From Solirubrobacter phytolaccae (GTDB lineage Bacteria; Actinomycetota; Thermoleophilia; Solirubrobacterales; Solirubrobacteraceae): DNA of 64,000 nucleotides. This document shows positions 52,738 through 61,887 of this stretch, piece by piece. The notes under the pieces are model-generated. The model saw nothing but the letters and a program-made list of their open reading frames with translations, was not told the DNA's origin and did no database searches. A program made the position numbers and the translations under genes. How positions within the stretch are numbered: position 1 is the stretch's first letter; each line of letters starts with the position of its first letter. The stretch spans positions 1 to 64,000 of the forward strand of contig NZ_JAPDDP010000025.1 in the NCBI RefSeq assembly GCF_027587195.1. Reading direction: 5' to 3'.

Positions 52738-53750
52738 TCCTCGGCGGGGAGGGACGCCAGCGCGCGGTCCAGCGAGTCCAGGTACTGCAGGACGGGCCCG
52801 TAGGAGTTGTTGCCGGGGCAGAAGACGCCGAGCGCGCGACCGGCCTTCACGGCCGGCAAGGCCTTCCACGTGTTGGTCTCGACCACCGCCGCGAACGGCT
52901 CCGTCGGCTGGCCCTCGGCGTCGACCGGGTAGGTGATCACGTCGTACTTGGACAGGTCACCGAGCTGCTCGAACGGCAAGGCGGTGTAGGCCAAGGGGTC
53001 CTCGCCTTCGGCCGCCTCCGGGAAGTCCATGCCGACCTCGTCCCGGGCGATCTCCGAGCAACCGATGTCCGCGATGGCGAACGTCCCGGGATCGGAGCTC
53101 TCCCAGCGGGAGATGTCGACGAACGAGGTGCCGTCGATGGTCTCGCGGTAGGTCTCCTGGAGCTTCGCGATCTTGTCCGCGAACCCGGTCTTCTGCGCGC
53201 TCAGCGCGTCGGTCGTGTTGCTGGCCTCCGCGATCGCGTCGGCGAAGGGCTTCCACTCGGTGTCGAGCCCCCAGAACACGGTCGGGGCGATCGCCTGCAG
53301 CTGCTCCTCGATCTTCTCGAACTCGGCGTCGGGGATCTGGGCGAGGATGAGGTCCGGCTTCAGGCTGGCGAGCTTCTCCATGTCGACCTCGTCCGCGCTG
53401 GGCGCGAGGTTCGTGGCGGCCGCATACCGCGCCTGCTGGTCCTCCGGCAAAAGCGCGACGGTGGAGTCCGACTCCGCCGTGAGGCCGATCGGCTCGCCGC
53501 CGACGTCGAGGAACGGCAGCGTCGTGTTGCCGATCGTGGCGACCCGCTGCGGGTCGCCGGGGATCTCGATCGAGCCGTTGTCGGCCTTGACCGTGCGGGT
53601 CTTGGGGGCGACGGGCGCGGTGGTGCTGGTCTTGGCGGCGGCGCTCTCGGAGTCTTCGCCGTCGTCGCCGCAGGCGGTGAGCACGAACGTCGCGCTCAGC
53701 AAGGTGGCGGCCAGGGCAACGCCGCGTCGTCTCAGTGGGTTCATGGTCAT
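52734..53750 (-). CDS. Iron-siderophore substrate-binding lipoprotein (FepB/FhuD type)
   Basis: 338 residues from ATG 53750, which overlaps the upstream stop (ATGA); ATG 53744 is the other option. A lipoprotein signal peptide ends at LTAC with Cys27 as the lipidated residue. The type III periplasmic-binding fold is indicated by GDPQRVATIGNTTLPFLDVGG, LASLKPDLILAQIP and ELTYPV-like strands (KYDVITYPVD). It captures the ferric siderophore outside the membrane for the FecCD permeases. Confidence 0.9.
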   Translation of the reverse strand: MTMNPLRRRGVALAATLLSATFVLTACGDDGEDSESAAAKTSTTAPVAPKTRTVKADNGSIEIPGDPQRVATIGNTTLPFLDVGGEPIGLTAESDSTVALLPEDQQARYAAATNLAPSADEVDMEKLASLKPDLILAQIPDAEFEKIEEQLQAIAPTVFWGLDTEWKPFADAIAEASNTTDALSAQKTGFADKIAKLQETYRETIDGTSFVDISRWESSDPGTFAIADIGCSEIARDEVGMDFPEAAEGEDPLAYTALPFEQLGDLSKYDVITYPVDAEGQPTEPFAAVVETNTWKALPAVKAGRALGVFCPGNNSYGPVLQYLDSLDRALASLPAEE

Positions 53751-55624
53751 GGCTTCTGGTTCGGGGGATCTGCGGGGACGAGTTCGTGGACGGCGGTGCC
53801 CCAGCCCACGGTGTGCGTCGCGCGGCGAACGAGTCCGGCGCGGACGAGGACGGCGTCGAGCTCGGCGGCGGTGCGCAGGCCCGAGCCGTGCACGGTGAGG
53901 GCGAGCAGGTCCGCTTCGCCGTCGCGGGAATCGAGGTCTTCGAGGTCGAACGTGTCCTCGATCAGCAGCACCCGGCCACCCGGGACGAGGTTCTCCGACG
54001 CGCGACGCAGGGCGTGGGCCGCGTCGGCGTCCGGCAGCGTCTTGAAGGCGCGGATGATGAGCACCGCGTCGGCGGCCGGGCTGGGTTCGAAGACCGACTG
54101 CTCGACCACGCTGACCCGCGCGCGCTGCTGCTCGTCGGGAATCGTGTCGGGCAGGTCGCGGCGCAGCCAGTCGGCTTGGGCGGGCAGCGCGCAGATCGTC
54201 ACGCGCAGGCGGTCGTGGGCGGCGACGAACTCGCGCGCTTGGGCGCCCGCACCGCCGGAGTGGATCACCAGCTGCCCGACGCCGCTGAGCAGGTCGGACT
54301 TGGCGATCGGCTCCGCCAGCGCGGCCTGGAACCCGGCCAGGCGTTCCAGGTAGCGATCCTCGTAGTCCTGCTGCGCGCGCACGTCGGCGAAGCTCTGCCC
54401 GGTGACCGTGGCGTAGGCGGAGCGGCCGGTGCGGATCGCTTCGGTGAGCCCGTAGAGGCCGAGGCGCTCGCGGCCCGCCACGCCGTCGGGGTGCAGCGTG
54501 TCCGCGGTGAACTCGTTGGTCAGGACCTCGCCGACCGGTGTCAGGTCGTAGTGCCCCGGTGCCGTCTCGGTCAGCAGGCCCGCGGCGTGCAGGTAGCGCA
54601 GCAGCTTGCCCAGCGCCCGCTGGTTGGTCGTGGTCCTGCTGGCGAGGTCCGCCACGCTCGTCACACCGCGCGAGATCAGCTCCGGGATGTCCAGCTCGAC
54701 GGCGGTGCGGATCGCGATCGGCCGGGTCAGCTCGGCCAGCTGATGGAGCTTCTCGAACGGCGTGATCGACTTCTCGGGGTCGGGGACCGCCCCGTCGAAC
54801 TTCGAGGCGACGACCTCGCCGCGACGCCAGTGTCCGGTGGTCTGGATGTCGTCCTTGGGCAGGCCGCGCTCCTCGACCAGATGGCGGCGCAGGTCTCGCA
54901 CCGCGGTGCGCTCCCCGGCGAGCCACGCGAACGGGCGGCCGTCCCACCAGCGGCTGTTTCGGACCGCGTCCCGCAGGAGCGTCGTCGTGCCCGCCTCGGC
55001 GCCGTCGCGCACCAGCCAGGTCACCTCGACGTTGGGCAGCGGCCGCAGCTCCAGTCGGTGGGAGTCCTCAGCGACCTCGATGAACACCCGCGCCCGTGCG
55101 TCGTCGGGCAGCTCCTCGAGCAAGCGGCCGATGGCGGGGATCGCCGTGTCGTCGCCCGCGACCAGGAGCCAGTCCGCGTCGTGCGGCAGCGACCGCGACG
55201 CGCTCGGGCCGAAGAAGTGGATGCGGTCACCGACCTGCGCGCGGTACGCCCAGGTGGTGCCGACGCCGATGCCGTGCTTGACGAAGTCCACGTCCAGCTC
55301 CCCTGCCCCGGGGTCCCAGCGACGGGCCGTGTAGACCTTCGACAGCGGCAGGGGGTGCCTCGGCATGTCGATGCCCCGCTCCCTCTGCACCGGCAGCACC
55401 GGCTCGTCCTGACCGGGATAGCGGAACACCAGGCGGATGTCGTCGTCGAACCCGGAGGAGTCGAACGCCGGCTGCGGGAAGCCGTTCGCCGAGGTGAACG
55501 CGCGAAGCTGCTCGCCGCCCAGCGTGATCCGGCGCATGCCCGGCGTGAGGTCTGCCACCCGGACGACCTCGACTTCCCGCAGGGTCAGGGAACGCACGGT
55601 GAGCGGGCGCGAGGTCTTCGGCAC
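53747..55624 (-). CDS. Siderophore-interacting protein (ViuB/FAD-binding) fused to an O-methyltransferase-like domain
   Basis: 625 residues. Residues 1-270 form a siderophore-interacting ferric reductase: FAD-binding KVYTARRW, LDVDFVKHGIGVGTTWAYRAQVGD, the NAD(P)-like LLVAGDDTAIPAIGRLLE and the C-terminal GHWRRGE. Residues 290-620 look like an O-methyltransferase with an N-terminal winged helix (TSVADLASRTTTNQRALGKLL). Its SAM motif is weak (LVIHSGGAGAQAREF for the usual DxGGGxG), so methyl transfer is uncertain. The protein would reduce and release siderophore iron. It heads the operon, divergent from the AraC regulator. Confidence 0.8.
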   Translation of the reverse strand: MPKTSRPLTVRSLTLREVEVVRVADLTPGMRRITLGGEQLRAFTSANGFPQPAFDSSGFDDDIRLVFRYPGQDEPVLPVQRERGIDMPRHPLPLSKVYTARRWDPGAGELDVDFVKHGIGVGTTWAYRAQVGDRIHFFGPSASRSLPHDADWLLVAGDDTAIPAIGRLLEELPDDARARVFIEVAEDSHRLELRPLPNVEVTWLVRDGAEAGTTTLLRDAVRNSRWWDGRPFAWLAGERTAVRDLRRHLVEERGLPKDDIQTTGHWRRGEVVASKFDGAVPDPEKSITPFEKLHQLAELTRPIAIRTAVELDIPELISRGVTSVADLASRTTTNQRALGKLLRYLHAAGLLTETAPGHYDLTPVGEVLTNEFTADTLHPDGVAGRERLGLYGLTEAIRTGRSAYATVTGQSFADVRAQQDYEDRYLERLAGFQAALAEPIAKSDLLSGVGQLVIHSGGAGAQAREFVAAHDRLRVTICALPAQADWLRRDLPDTIPDEQQRARVSVVEQSVFEPSPAADAVLIIRAFKTLPDADAAHALRRASENLVPGGRVLLIEDTFDLEDLDSRDGEADLLALTVHGSGLRTAAELDAVLVRAGLVRRATHTVGWGTAVHELVPADPPNQKP

Positions 55625-55626
55625 TA

Positions 55627-55640
55627 TTAGGGGACCCTAA
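55627..55640. promoter_or_regulatory. TTAGGG-GA-CCCTAA dyad, iron-box-like operator
   Basis: A perfect six-base inverted repeat in the 55-base gap between the siderophore operon and the AraC gene. A further TTAGGG half-site lies at 55673-55678, touching the AraC start. The arms recall the TTAGG/CCTAA arms of DtxR/IdeR iron boxes, but the full 19-base consensus is not present. It could also be the AraC protein's own site. Confidence 0.5.
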
Positions 55641-55679
55641 CACCCAAGAGTGTGCGCAGACTGCCATATTGTTTAGGGC

Positions 55680-57230
55680 ATGGCGAGCCCGTTCCCGTTC
55701 CCCGCCGACGCGACCGAGCCGCCACCGATCCCGCCGGCCCGGTCGGACTCGACCGGGCACCCGCGCCGCCCGCTGCTGATCTGGATCCGCACCGGCACCG
55801 CGCACGTGCACATCGACGACGCCGCGGCGTTCCACCTCACCGCCGGGCAAGGAGCGTGGATTCCCGCGGACGGCTGGCACCACCGCGCGATCGTCACCGA
55901 GCCGGGCACCGTCGCCTTCCCCCTCTGGCCCCATCCCGGTGCCGAGTCGCTGGCGGAGCCGACGCAGTTCGAGGTCCCCGACGGCTGGCAGGACTGGCTG
56001 ATCCAGCTCTTCAACCTGGAGGTCACGCCCCTCAGCGGTCGCGGGTTCTCCCAGGACGCGATCACCGACCTCCTCCGCCGCCGTCCCAGCCCGCTGCCGG
56101 AGATCCCGAGAGCCACCGGTGCCAGAGCGGTGGCCGAGGAGCTCAGCCGTGACCCGTCGCTCGACCTCACCGTCGAGCAGTGGGCGACCAGGGCGCACTC
56201 CAGCCCACGCACCCTGCGCCGCGACTTCCTCGCCGACACCGGGATCACCTTCGAGCAGTGGCGACTGCACAACCGGCTGATCGCGGCCGTCGAGCTCCTG
56301 GCCGCCGGCTACGACGTCGACCAGGTCGCCGCGCGCGTGGGCTTCGCCAGCCGCAACGGCTTCACCCGCGCGTTCAAGCAGCAGTACGGAGCCACGCCCC
56401 GGGACTTCAGCAGGGAGCTCTCCGCCAGCTCCGCCAGCGTCGACCTGACCCAGCGCGCCACCTTGGCGCGGCAAACCGACGACCTCGTGCGCATGGTGCG
56501 AGGCGACAGCGCCTTCGCCACCGCACCCGACCTGCTGCCCGCCGCCCGCACACCCCCACACGCCAACGACATGCATGTGCTCAGCTGGATCTACCGCGGC
56601 AGCGGATACCTCGACATCGGCGATCACCGCTACGAACGCCAGCGCGGCGTAGCGACCTGGATCCCCGCGGGCCTGGAGCACGTCACGGGCCTGCGCGAGA
56701 ACTCCGTCTCCCTGCCCCTCGGAGACGCCGGCACCGGTGACCTCCAGCTGACCGAGCCACTCCAGGTCCAGTTCTCCCCCGCCTGGGACGACTACCTGAC
56801 CTTCTGCTCAATCAGCGCCCGGTCCGGACTGCACCCCGACGACTACGACCCCCGGCACATCCTCGACCTCTTCGCCGAACAGGTCGCCACACAACGTGCG
56901 CTCTCGGTCCCGATGCCCACCGACCCACGCGCGCACGCGGCCGCGATGGAATACCTACGCCGCATCGACGCGTCCCCCGAACCAGCCGCGTCCGACCTCC
57001 CCGCCGACGTCCACCGCGCCTTCCGCGACGAGACCGGCATGACCTTCGCCCGCTGGCGCTACGCCGCCCGCATGCGCATCGCCCGCGACCTACTGGCCGG
57101 CGGCGCGAAACCGAGCGCGATCGCCCGTCGCGTGGGATACCGCCACCTCCCGACCTTCAGCACCGCCTTCACCCGCTTCCACGGTCTGTCGCCGCGTGAG
57201 TACCAGGAACGTGAGGCCGAGAAGGCCTGA
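55680..57230 (+). CDS. AraC-type regulator with tandem-duplicated cupin plus HTH modules
   Basis: 516 residues from ATG 55680. Module 1 (about 1-245) has a cupin-like sensor (RTGTAHVHIDDAAAFHLTAGQGAWIPADG) and a double HTH (SSPRTLRRDFLADTGITFEQW, VAARVGFASRNGFTRAFKQQYG). Module 2 (about 265-516) repeats it: RGSGYLDIGDHRYERQRGVATWIPAG and MTFARWRYAARMRIARDLLAG plus VGYRHLPTFSTAFTRFHGLSPREYQ. The first HTH helix of module 2 is poorly preserved. It probably controls the divergent iron operon and responds to a siderophore or iron signal. Confidence 0.82.
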   Translation: MASPFPFPADATEPPPIPPARSDSTGHPRRPLLIWIRTGTAHVHIDDAAAFHLTAGQGAWIPADGWHHRAIVTEPGTVAFPLWPHPGAESLAEPTQFEVPDGWQDWLIQLFNLEVTPLSGRGFSQDAITDLLRRRPSPLPEIPRATGARAVAEELSRDPSLDLTVEQWATRAHSSPRTLRRDFLADTGITFEQWRLHNRLIAAVELLAAGYDVDQVAARVGFASRNGFTRAFKQQYGATPRDFSRELSASSASVDLTQRATLARQTDDLVRMVRGDSAFATAPDLLPAARTPPHANDMHVLSWIYRGSGYLDIGDHRYERQRGVATWIPAGLEHVTGLRENSVSLPLGDAGTGDLQLTEPLQVQFSPAWDDYLTFCSISARSGLHPDDYDPRHILDLFAEQVATQRALSVPMPTDPRAHAAAMEYLRRIDASPEPAASDLPADVHRAFRDETGMTFARWRYAARMRIARDLLAGGAKPSAIARRVGYRHLPTFSTAFTRFHGLSPREYQEREAEKA

Positions 57231-57233
57231 CCG

Positions 57234-58109
57234 TCAGCCCTGGCTCCACAGCGCACGTTCGTCGCCGAGGAGGGCGTCAACGAACGCGATCACATCGGTC
57301 AGCATGTCCGTCCACCGTGCGGGAGGCGGCGAGCGGTATGACATGCGCTCGACCATCGCCGTGTAGGGCCGTTGGCGGTCAGGCATGTGAGCGAGCGCTT
57401 CCGCGAGCGGCAGCACGGGCTGCCCGCGATGTGCCGCAACGGCAGTGATGTGGCCGCGCAACTCAGCGGCGTCGAGCCGGTGACGGCGGCTCGCGACCCA
57501 CAGATCCGCGAAGTCGCGATCGCGGGTGCTCGTCTCGCGCCGCTGCATCGCGGTGACGATCTTCTCCGCGAGATTGAGCGTCAGCGGATAGGCAGCCAGC
57601 TCGATGCCAGGGTGACCGATGACCGACTCGAGGGTGATCACCGTCGAGCGGACCGGGTCCCCGAACGAGAAGTCCAGGGCAAACGGGATCTGCGCCCTCC
57701 CGAGCGTGGCCGTGAGCTTGCACCGCACGCCCTCGTACTCGTCGCCTTCACGCATGACCTCGGTTCGGATCGTGGCTGGGTCAAACGTCACACCATCGGG
57801 CGGATCGGGAACCAGCGCGATGATCTCGGCGACCGCATCGCGCACCGCGTGCTCGCCGTTGGCCATGCCGTGCGTCGCCAGATCCGCGTCCTTGGTCATC
57901 CGCCGGATATCGCTCGCAGCCATCAGCATGCCGCCCTTGAGCACCATGCGGTGCGCATGCGCTGACATCGCCAGCCGCCGCAAGAACGACTCCACCGCGT
58001 ACACGACCAGCAGCGACTGCGTGTTGGATCCATGCTCCGCACGTGCCCGGGCACGCAGCGCTTTGAAAGCCGCAGCCGCAGCGTGATCGCCGGCAGCCGG
58101 ATCGCTCAA
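57234..58109 (-). CDS. abiEii: AbiEii-type toxin (nucleotidyltransferase)
   Basis: 291 residues from TTG 58109 (TTGA overlap with the antitoxin stop). Nucleotidyltransferase motifs are MVLKGGMLM and IRRMTKDADLATHG, with the metal-binding acidic residues in KDADL. DFSFGDPV, NLAEKIVTAMQRRETSTRDRDFADLW follow the family pattern. AbiEii/MenT-type toxins transfer nucleotides to RNA (tRNA acceptor ends) and halt growth, giving phage abortive infection or persistence. It is normally kept in check by AbiEi. Confidence 0.85.
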   Translation of the reverse strand: MSDPAAGDHAAAAAFKALRARARAEHGSNTQSLLVVYAVESFLRRLAMSAHAHRMVLKGGMLMAASDIRRMTKDADLATHGMANGEHAVRDAVAEIIALVPDPPDGVTFDPATIRTEVMREGDEYEGVRCKLTATLGRAQIPFALDFSFGDPVRSTVITLESVIGHPGIELAAYPLTLNLAEKIVTAMQRRETSTRDRDFADLWVASRRHRLDAAELRGHITAVAAHRGQPVLPLAEALAHMPDRQRPYTAMVERMSYRSPPPARWTDMLTDVIAFVDALLGDERALWSQG

Positions 58110-58729
58110 CTGAGTAACGCCTCCAACGCCGGCCCGAGCGCCGGTGCGCCGCCCAGGTCGCGGGCGAGCTCGGTGAGGCGTGCCGGACTCGCAGAGCTCT
58201 GATTCACGTATCGACGCAACGCCTGCAGGCCGACATCACGGCCAACGAGCCGTGGCAGCCGCAGGGCGTCCACAACGGCCCGCTCGCGCGAGTAGATCCA
58301 GAACGGCTCGTCGACATCGGTGCTCGCCTGTTGCCGTTCGAGTTCGAACGTCCGCGCATCAAAGACATGCACCTTGGTCGGCGGCGTCGAAATCACCGGA
58401 CGATGCGCACCGCGCGACACCGCCACATGGACCCTGCCCGGAATCTCATCGGTCAGGTCCCAATAGGCGAGCGCGGAGTTCAAGCAGATCGTCCCGCGGG
58501 GCACTCGCGCTGAGACGATCGCCAGATCCGACAACATCCCCATCCCAGCCCCCGGAAGCTGCAGCACTCCCCGCGCAACCCCCTCCAGCTCGCCACTCGC
58601 GCGCAGGCGGTGCAGGCTGCTGCGACTCGCGCCCGCTTGCACCGCCTCGGAGACTCGAAACGGACGCTCACCGAATCGTGCACGCAGCATCTCGACAATC
58701 GGGACTTGGACCTCATCAGGACGAGTCAA
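58106..58729 (-). CDS. abiEi: AbiEi-type antitoxin (winged-helix transcription factor)
   Basis: 207 residues from TTG 58729. An N-terminal wHTH (FRVSEAVQAGASRSSLHRLR, then EGVARGVLQLPG) and a C-terminal antitoxin domain (PFWIYSRERAVVDALRLPRLVG) fit AbiEi. It binds the operon promoter and neutralises the toxin. It precedes and overlaps abiEii, the standard type IV TA order. Confidence 0.85.
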   Translation of the reverse strand: MTRPDEVQVPIVEMLRARFGERPFRVSEAVQAGASRSSLHRLRASGELEGVARGVLQLPGAGMGMLSDLAIVSARVPRGTICLNSALAYWDLTDEIPGRVHVAVSRGAHRPVISTPPTKVHVFDARTFELERQQASTDVDEPFWIYSRERAVVDALRLPRLVGRDVGLQALRRYVNQSSASPARLTELARDLGGAPALGPALEALLS

Positions 58730-58839
58730 ATCCTACACACCAACCCGATCCGTATGCAGACTATGGTCCATCGAGCAGTCGACGCAGAAATCATTGCCTC
58801 GACTGGCCGCCTCGCGCGACAGATCTGCCGGGTTCCCAT
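58730..58839 (-). promoter_or_regulatory. Intergenic region: abiE promoter side and 3' side of hsdR
   Basis: 110 bases, more A/T-rich than surroundings. It should hold the abiE promoter. No clear AbiEi operator repeats were found. Confidence 0.35.
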
Positions 58840-61800
58840 CTATGTGCCCGCGGCCTGGTCGCTTCGGTAGCGGTCGTATAGAACGCGCATCGCGAGAAAC
58901 GTTGTTCTTTGGCGAAAGTCCTCGTCGTCGAGCACGCCACGGAAGAAGTCGGCTGAGACCTTGCCGGCGTCGAGCGCTCCGTCGATGACGAACGGCTCCT
59001 TCCCGCGCACGAAGTCGTCGAAGTCGTTGCTCGCCGCCTGGCGGCGCAACGTGTCGGACTGCTCGCGGTCGATGTGATCGATGAGCGCCTGTGCGGGGTG
59101 GATGGCGTCCGCGTCGGTCAAGTGCTCGCCGAATCGGTGGTTGAACAGCTCGACGAGTTCGCCGAGCAAGCTCATCGGGATCTCGCCGCCCGCCCCGTGG
59201 CCGGTTCCGTCACCAGAGATCGCGGTGCCTGGTTCAACCTCATCGTCGCCCAACGTGAGGTTCTGCGTGCCGACCTCGGTAAGCCGGTAGTGCGTCAGCG
59301 ACACATCAAGAGACAGACCGCCGTCGACCCGGCGTTCGCGTAGCCGAAGGGCGAGAAAACGCGCGAAGGCGTACAGCTTCTCGCTCTGCTGGGTGAGGTA
59401 CGGCACGACCTGGGCGAGGAAGGCGTAGAAGCGGACAAAGCGATCGAGGTCTTCGCGCAACTGGTCCAGATCGTCGTCTTCGAGGTCCGTCGCGCGATCG
59501 AATGCGCTCTGGGTCAGGCCGGACAGAACAGCGTGGTCCGGCTCGCCTGGGACGAACCACGCCTGCGCGAAGGCATCGACTTCGGCCTCGTAGACAACGC
59601 CGCCGTCGAGCAACTGTTGTTGGGCGTCGAACAGCACGTTGGGATCTGTCGGAATCGCTTCCGTGCGGCCGTAGAACGGCTCAAAGTCCTGACGAATGCG
59701 GTCGGCGTCGTTGACGAAGTCCAGGACGTACGTCTCGGTCTTGAGCGGGTGCGTGCGATTGAGCCGAGAGAGTGTCTGGACAGTGTTGACGCCGGTGAGG
59801 GTCTTATCGACGTACATCGCCACAAGCTTCGGCTGGTCGAACCCCGTCTGGTACTTCTCCGCCACGATCAGCACGCCGTACGCGGGCTTGTCGAACTCGT
59901 CGGGGAGCTTCTTCTCCGGCACTGGGTGGCCGTTGACGACGTTCATCTGCGGCTCGCTGTACTGCTCGCCGACGTTGTCCGCGGCGGGATGCGTGATCGT
60001 GACCTCGCCCGAGAACGCGACCAGCGTCTTCGTCGCTGATCCGCGCTTGGCGATCTCCTTGTCCAGCGTCAGTTTCCACTGGACCGCCTCCTCGCGACTG
60101 GCGGTGACGATCATCGCCTTCGCCTCTCCGGCCATGTGCTGGCGAACGATCGTGTCGTAGTGATCAAGCACCACCACGGCCTTCTGCGCCTTGCGGTACG
60201 GATGGAACGTCGCGTAACGCGTGAGCGCGCTAGACGCTTTGCCCTTGGGCAGCTCGACCTCGCGTTGCGCCCGATCCTCGATGCGCAGCAACTCCTCGTA
60301 GGTCGTGTAGTTGCGAAGCACGTCGACGATGAAGTTCTCCTCGACAGCCTGGCGCATGGAGTACGTGTGAAACGCGTGCTTGTTGCCGTCCGCGCCAACA
60401 CTTCCGAAGACTTCGTTGGTGCGCGGCTTCGGGGTAGCGGTGAAGGCGAAGAACGAGAGGTTGGGCTGTACGCCGCGCGCTGCGAGGCGCCGCAGGACCT
60501 CCGGTACACCATCGTCCTCGTCGTCCTCGTCGACCGGCCGGCTGCCAAGCACGGCCTTCAGATCTACAGCCGACTCGCCGGTTTGCGACGAGTGCGCCTC
60601 ATCCACGATCACGGCGTACGTACGCTGGTTGAGCGTTGCGTTCGTTCCCGTGAGCTGTGCAAGTACGTAGGGGAACTTCTGCAGCGTTGAGATGACGATC
60701 CGCGCCTGCTCGCCCTCGAGCGCCTCTCGCAACTGCGTCGACGACTCGTTGATTTCGCGGACCGTGCCTGGCACCTGCTCGAACGCCTTCACCTGCGCCT
60801 GGAGTTGGCGGTCGAGCACCTGGCGATCGGTGATGACGATCACCTTCTCAAACACCGGCTTCTTGTCGTCGCCGTGCAGAGTCGATAGATCGTGCGCCAG
60901 CCAGGCGATCTCCTTGCTCTTGCCCGAGCCGGCGGAGTGCTGGATCAGGTAGTTCTGGCCGGCGCCGTGCACCCGCGCGTGCGCGGCGCACGACCGCACG
61001 ACATCCCACTGGTGGAAGCGAGGGAAGATCACCGTGGGCTTGGCGCCCTTCTTCTTCGCAGCCGCATCGGGCTGTTCGACGAAGACGAACTTCTCGATCA
61101 GCTCCATCCACGCGTCGCGCTCCCACACGCTCTTCCACACGTAGTCGGTGGGGTGCCCGCTCGAGGGGGACGGTGGGTTGCCCTGGCCGCCGGGTTTGCC
61201 CGCCCCACCCGAGCCTTGGTTGAAAGGCAGGAACCGAGTGTCCGTGCCGGCGAGACGCGTCGTCATGTACGCGAGGTCTGCGTCAAGCGCGAAATGGACG
61301 AACGCCCGTCGGCCGAGCAGGAGGTTTGTAGGCGGCCGATCCTTGCGGTACTGGCGTATCGCGTCGTCGACCGTCTGTCCTGTGTACCGGTTCTTGAGTT
61401 CAGCGGTCGCCGTCGGCACGCCGTTGACGAACATCACCAGGTCCAGGCTGTCGCCCGAGTTGGCGTCGAAGCGCACCTGGCGCACTACCCGGGGGCGGTT
61501 CTCGTCATAGAGCACGCGAGCAGACTTCTCGACCTCCAGCTCCGGCTCAAAGAACGCAAGCTTGAGCTGCACGCCCTTCTCGGAGAGCCCGGCGCGCAGC
61601 ACCTCGACCGTGCCGCGCTTGTCGATCTGTGCTCCCACGCGCTTGAGTAGGCTGGTCCGCGCGTCCTGCTCCGAGCCAGCGATCCCGACCAGTGCGTCCC
61701 ACGCCTTACCCTGCGTCTCTTTTACGAACGCGATCAGGTCGTCGGGGTATAGCCCGAGCGCTGCGTCGTAGTTCTTATGCTCAGTCGGCGCGCCGTCTGT

Positions 61801-61887
61801 GTCCTCGCCGAACCACCCACCGTTCGTGACGAGGTCACGAACGATCAACCGCTCGAACGCGGACTCAGTATGCGCTGCCGCGCTCAT
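58840..61887 (-). CDS. hsdR: Type I restriction enzyme R subunit (HsdR)
   Basis: 1,015 residues. The N-terminal nuclease has the PD-(D/E)xK-type SLDLVMFVNGVPTATAELKNR. The helicase/translocase motor shows motif I HSAGSGKSKEIAWLA, DEAH-box VDEAHSSQTG, motif III SFFAFTATPKPRT and motif VI-like TLSRLNRTHP. A Gly/Pro-rich insert (NQGSGGAGKPGGQG) lies near 225. HsdR uses ATP to translocate DNA and cut unmethylated DNA in complex with HsdM and HsdS. The start overlaps the hsdS stop (ATGA). Confidence 0.95.
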   Translation of the reverse strand: MSAAAHTESAFERLIVRDLVTNGGWFGEDTDGAPTEHKNYDAALGLYPDDLIAFVKETQGKAWDALVGIAGSEQDARTSLLKRVGAQIDKRGTVEVLRAGLSEKGVQLKLAFFEPELEVEKSARVLYDENRPRVVRQVRFDANSGDSLDLVMFVNGVPTATAELKNRYTGQTVDDAIRQYRKDRPPTNLLLGRRAFVHFALDADLAYMTTRLAGTDTRFLPFNQGSGGAGKPGGQGNPPSPSSGHPTDYVWKSVWERDAWMELIEKFVFVEQPDAAAKKKGAKPTVIFPRFHQWDVVRSCAAHARVHGAGQNYLIQHSAGSGKSKEIAWLAHDLSTLHGDDKKPVFEKVIVITDRQVLDRQLQAQVKAFEQVPGTVREINESSTQLREALEGEQARIVISTLQKFPYVLAQLTGTNATLNQRTYAVIVDEAHSSQTGESAVDLKAVLGSRPVDEDDEDDGVPEVLRRLAARGVQPNLSFFAFTATPKPRTNEVFGSVGADGNKHAFHTYSMRQAVEENFIVDVLRNYTTYEELLRIEDRAQREVELPKGKASSALTRYATFHPYRKAQKAVVVLDHYDTIVRQHMAGEAKAMIVTASREEAVQWKLTLDKEIAKRGSATKTLVAFSGEVTITHPAADNVGEQYSEPQMNVVNGHPVPEKKLPDEFDKPAYGVLIVAEKYQTGFDQPKLVAMYVDKTLTGVNTVQTLSRLNRTHPLKTETYVLDFVNDADRIRQDFEPFYGRTEAIPTDPNVLFDAQQQLLDGGVVYEAEVDAFAQAWFVPGEPDHAVLSGLTQSAFDRATDLEDDDLDQLREDLDRFVRFYAFLAQVVPYLTQQSEKLYAFARFLALRLRERRVDGGLSLDVSLTHYRLTEVGTQNLTLGDDEVEPGTAISGDGTGHGAGGEIPMSLLGELVELFNHRFGEHLTDADAIHPAQALIDHIDREQSDTLRRQAASNDFDDFVRGKEPFVIDGALDAGKVSADFFRGVLDDEDFRQRTTFLAMRVLYDRYRSDQAAGT

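Noticed and set aside
55627-55640. Canonical DtxR/IdeR iron box
   Set aside because: Only the TTAGG/CCTAA-like arms match; the full 19-base consensus is absent, so I report only a dyad.
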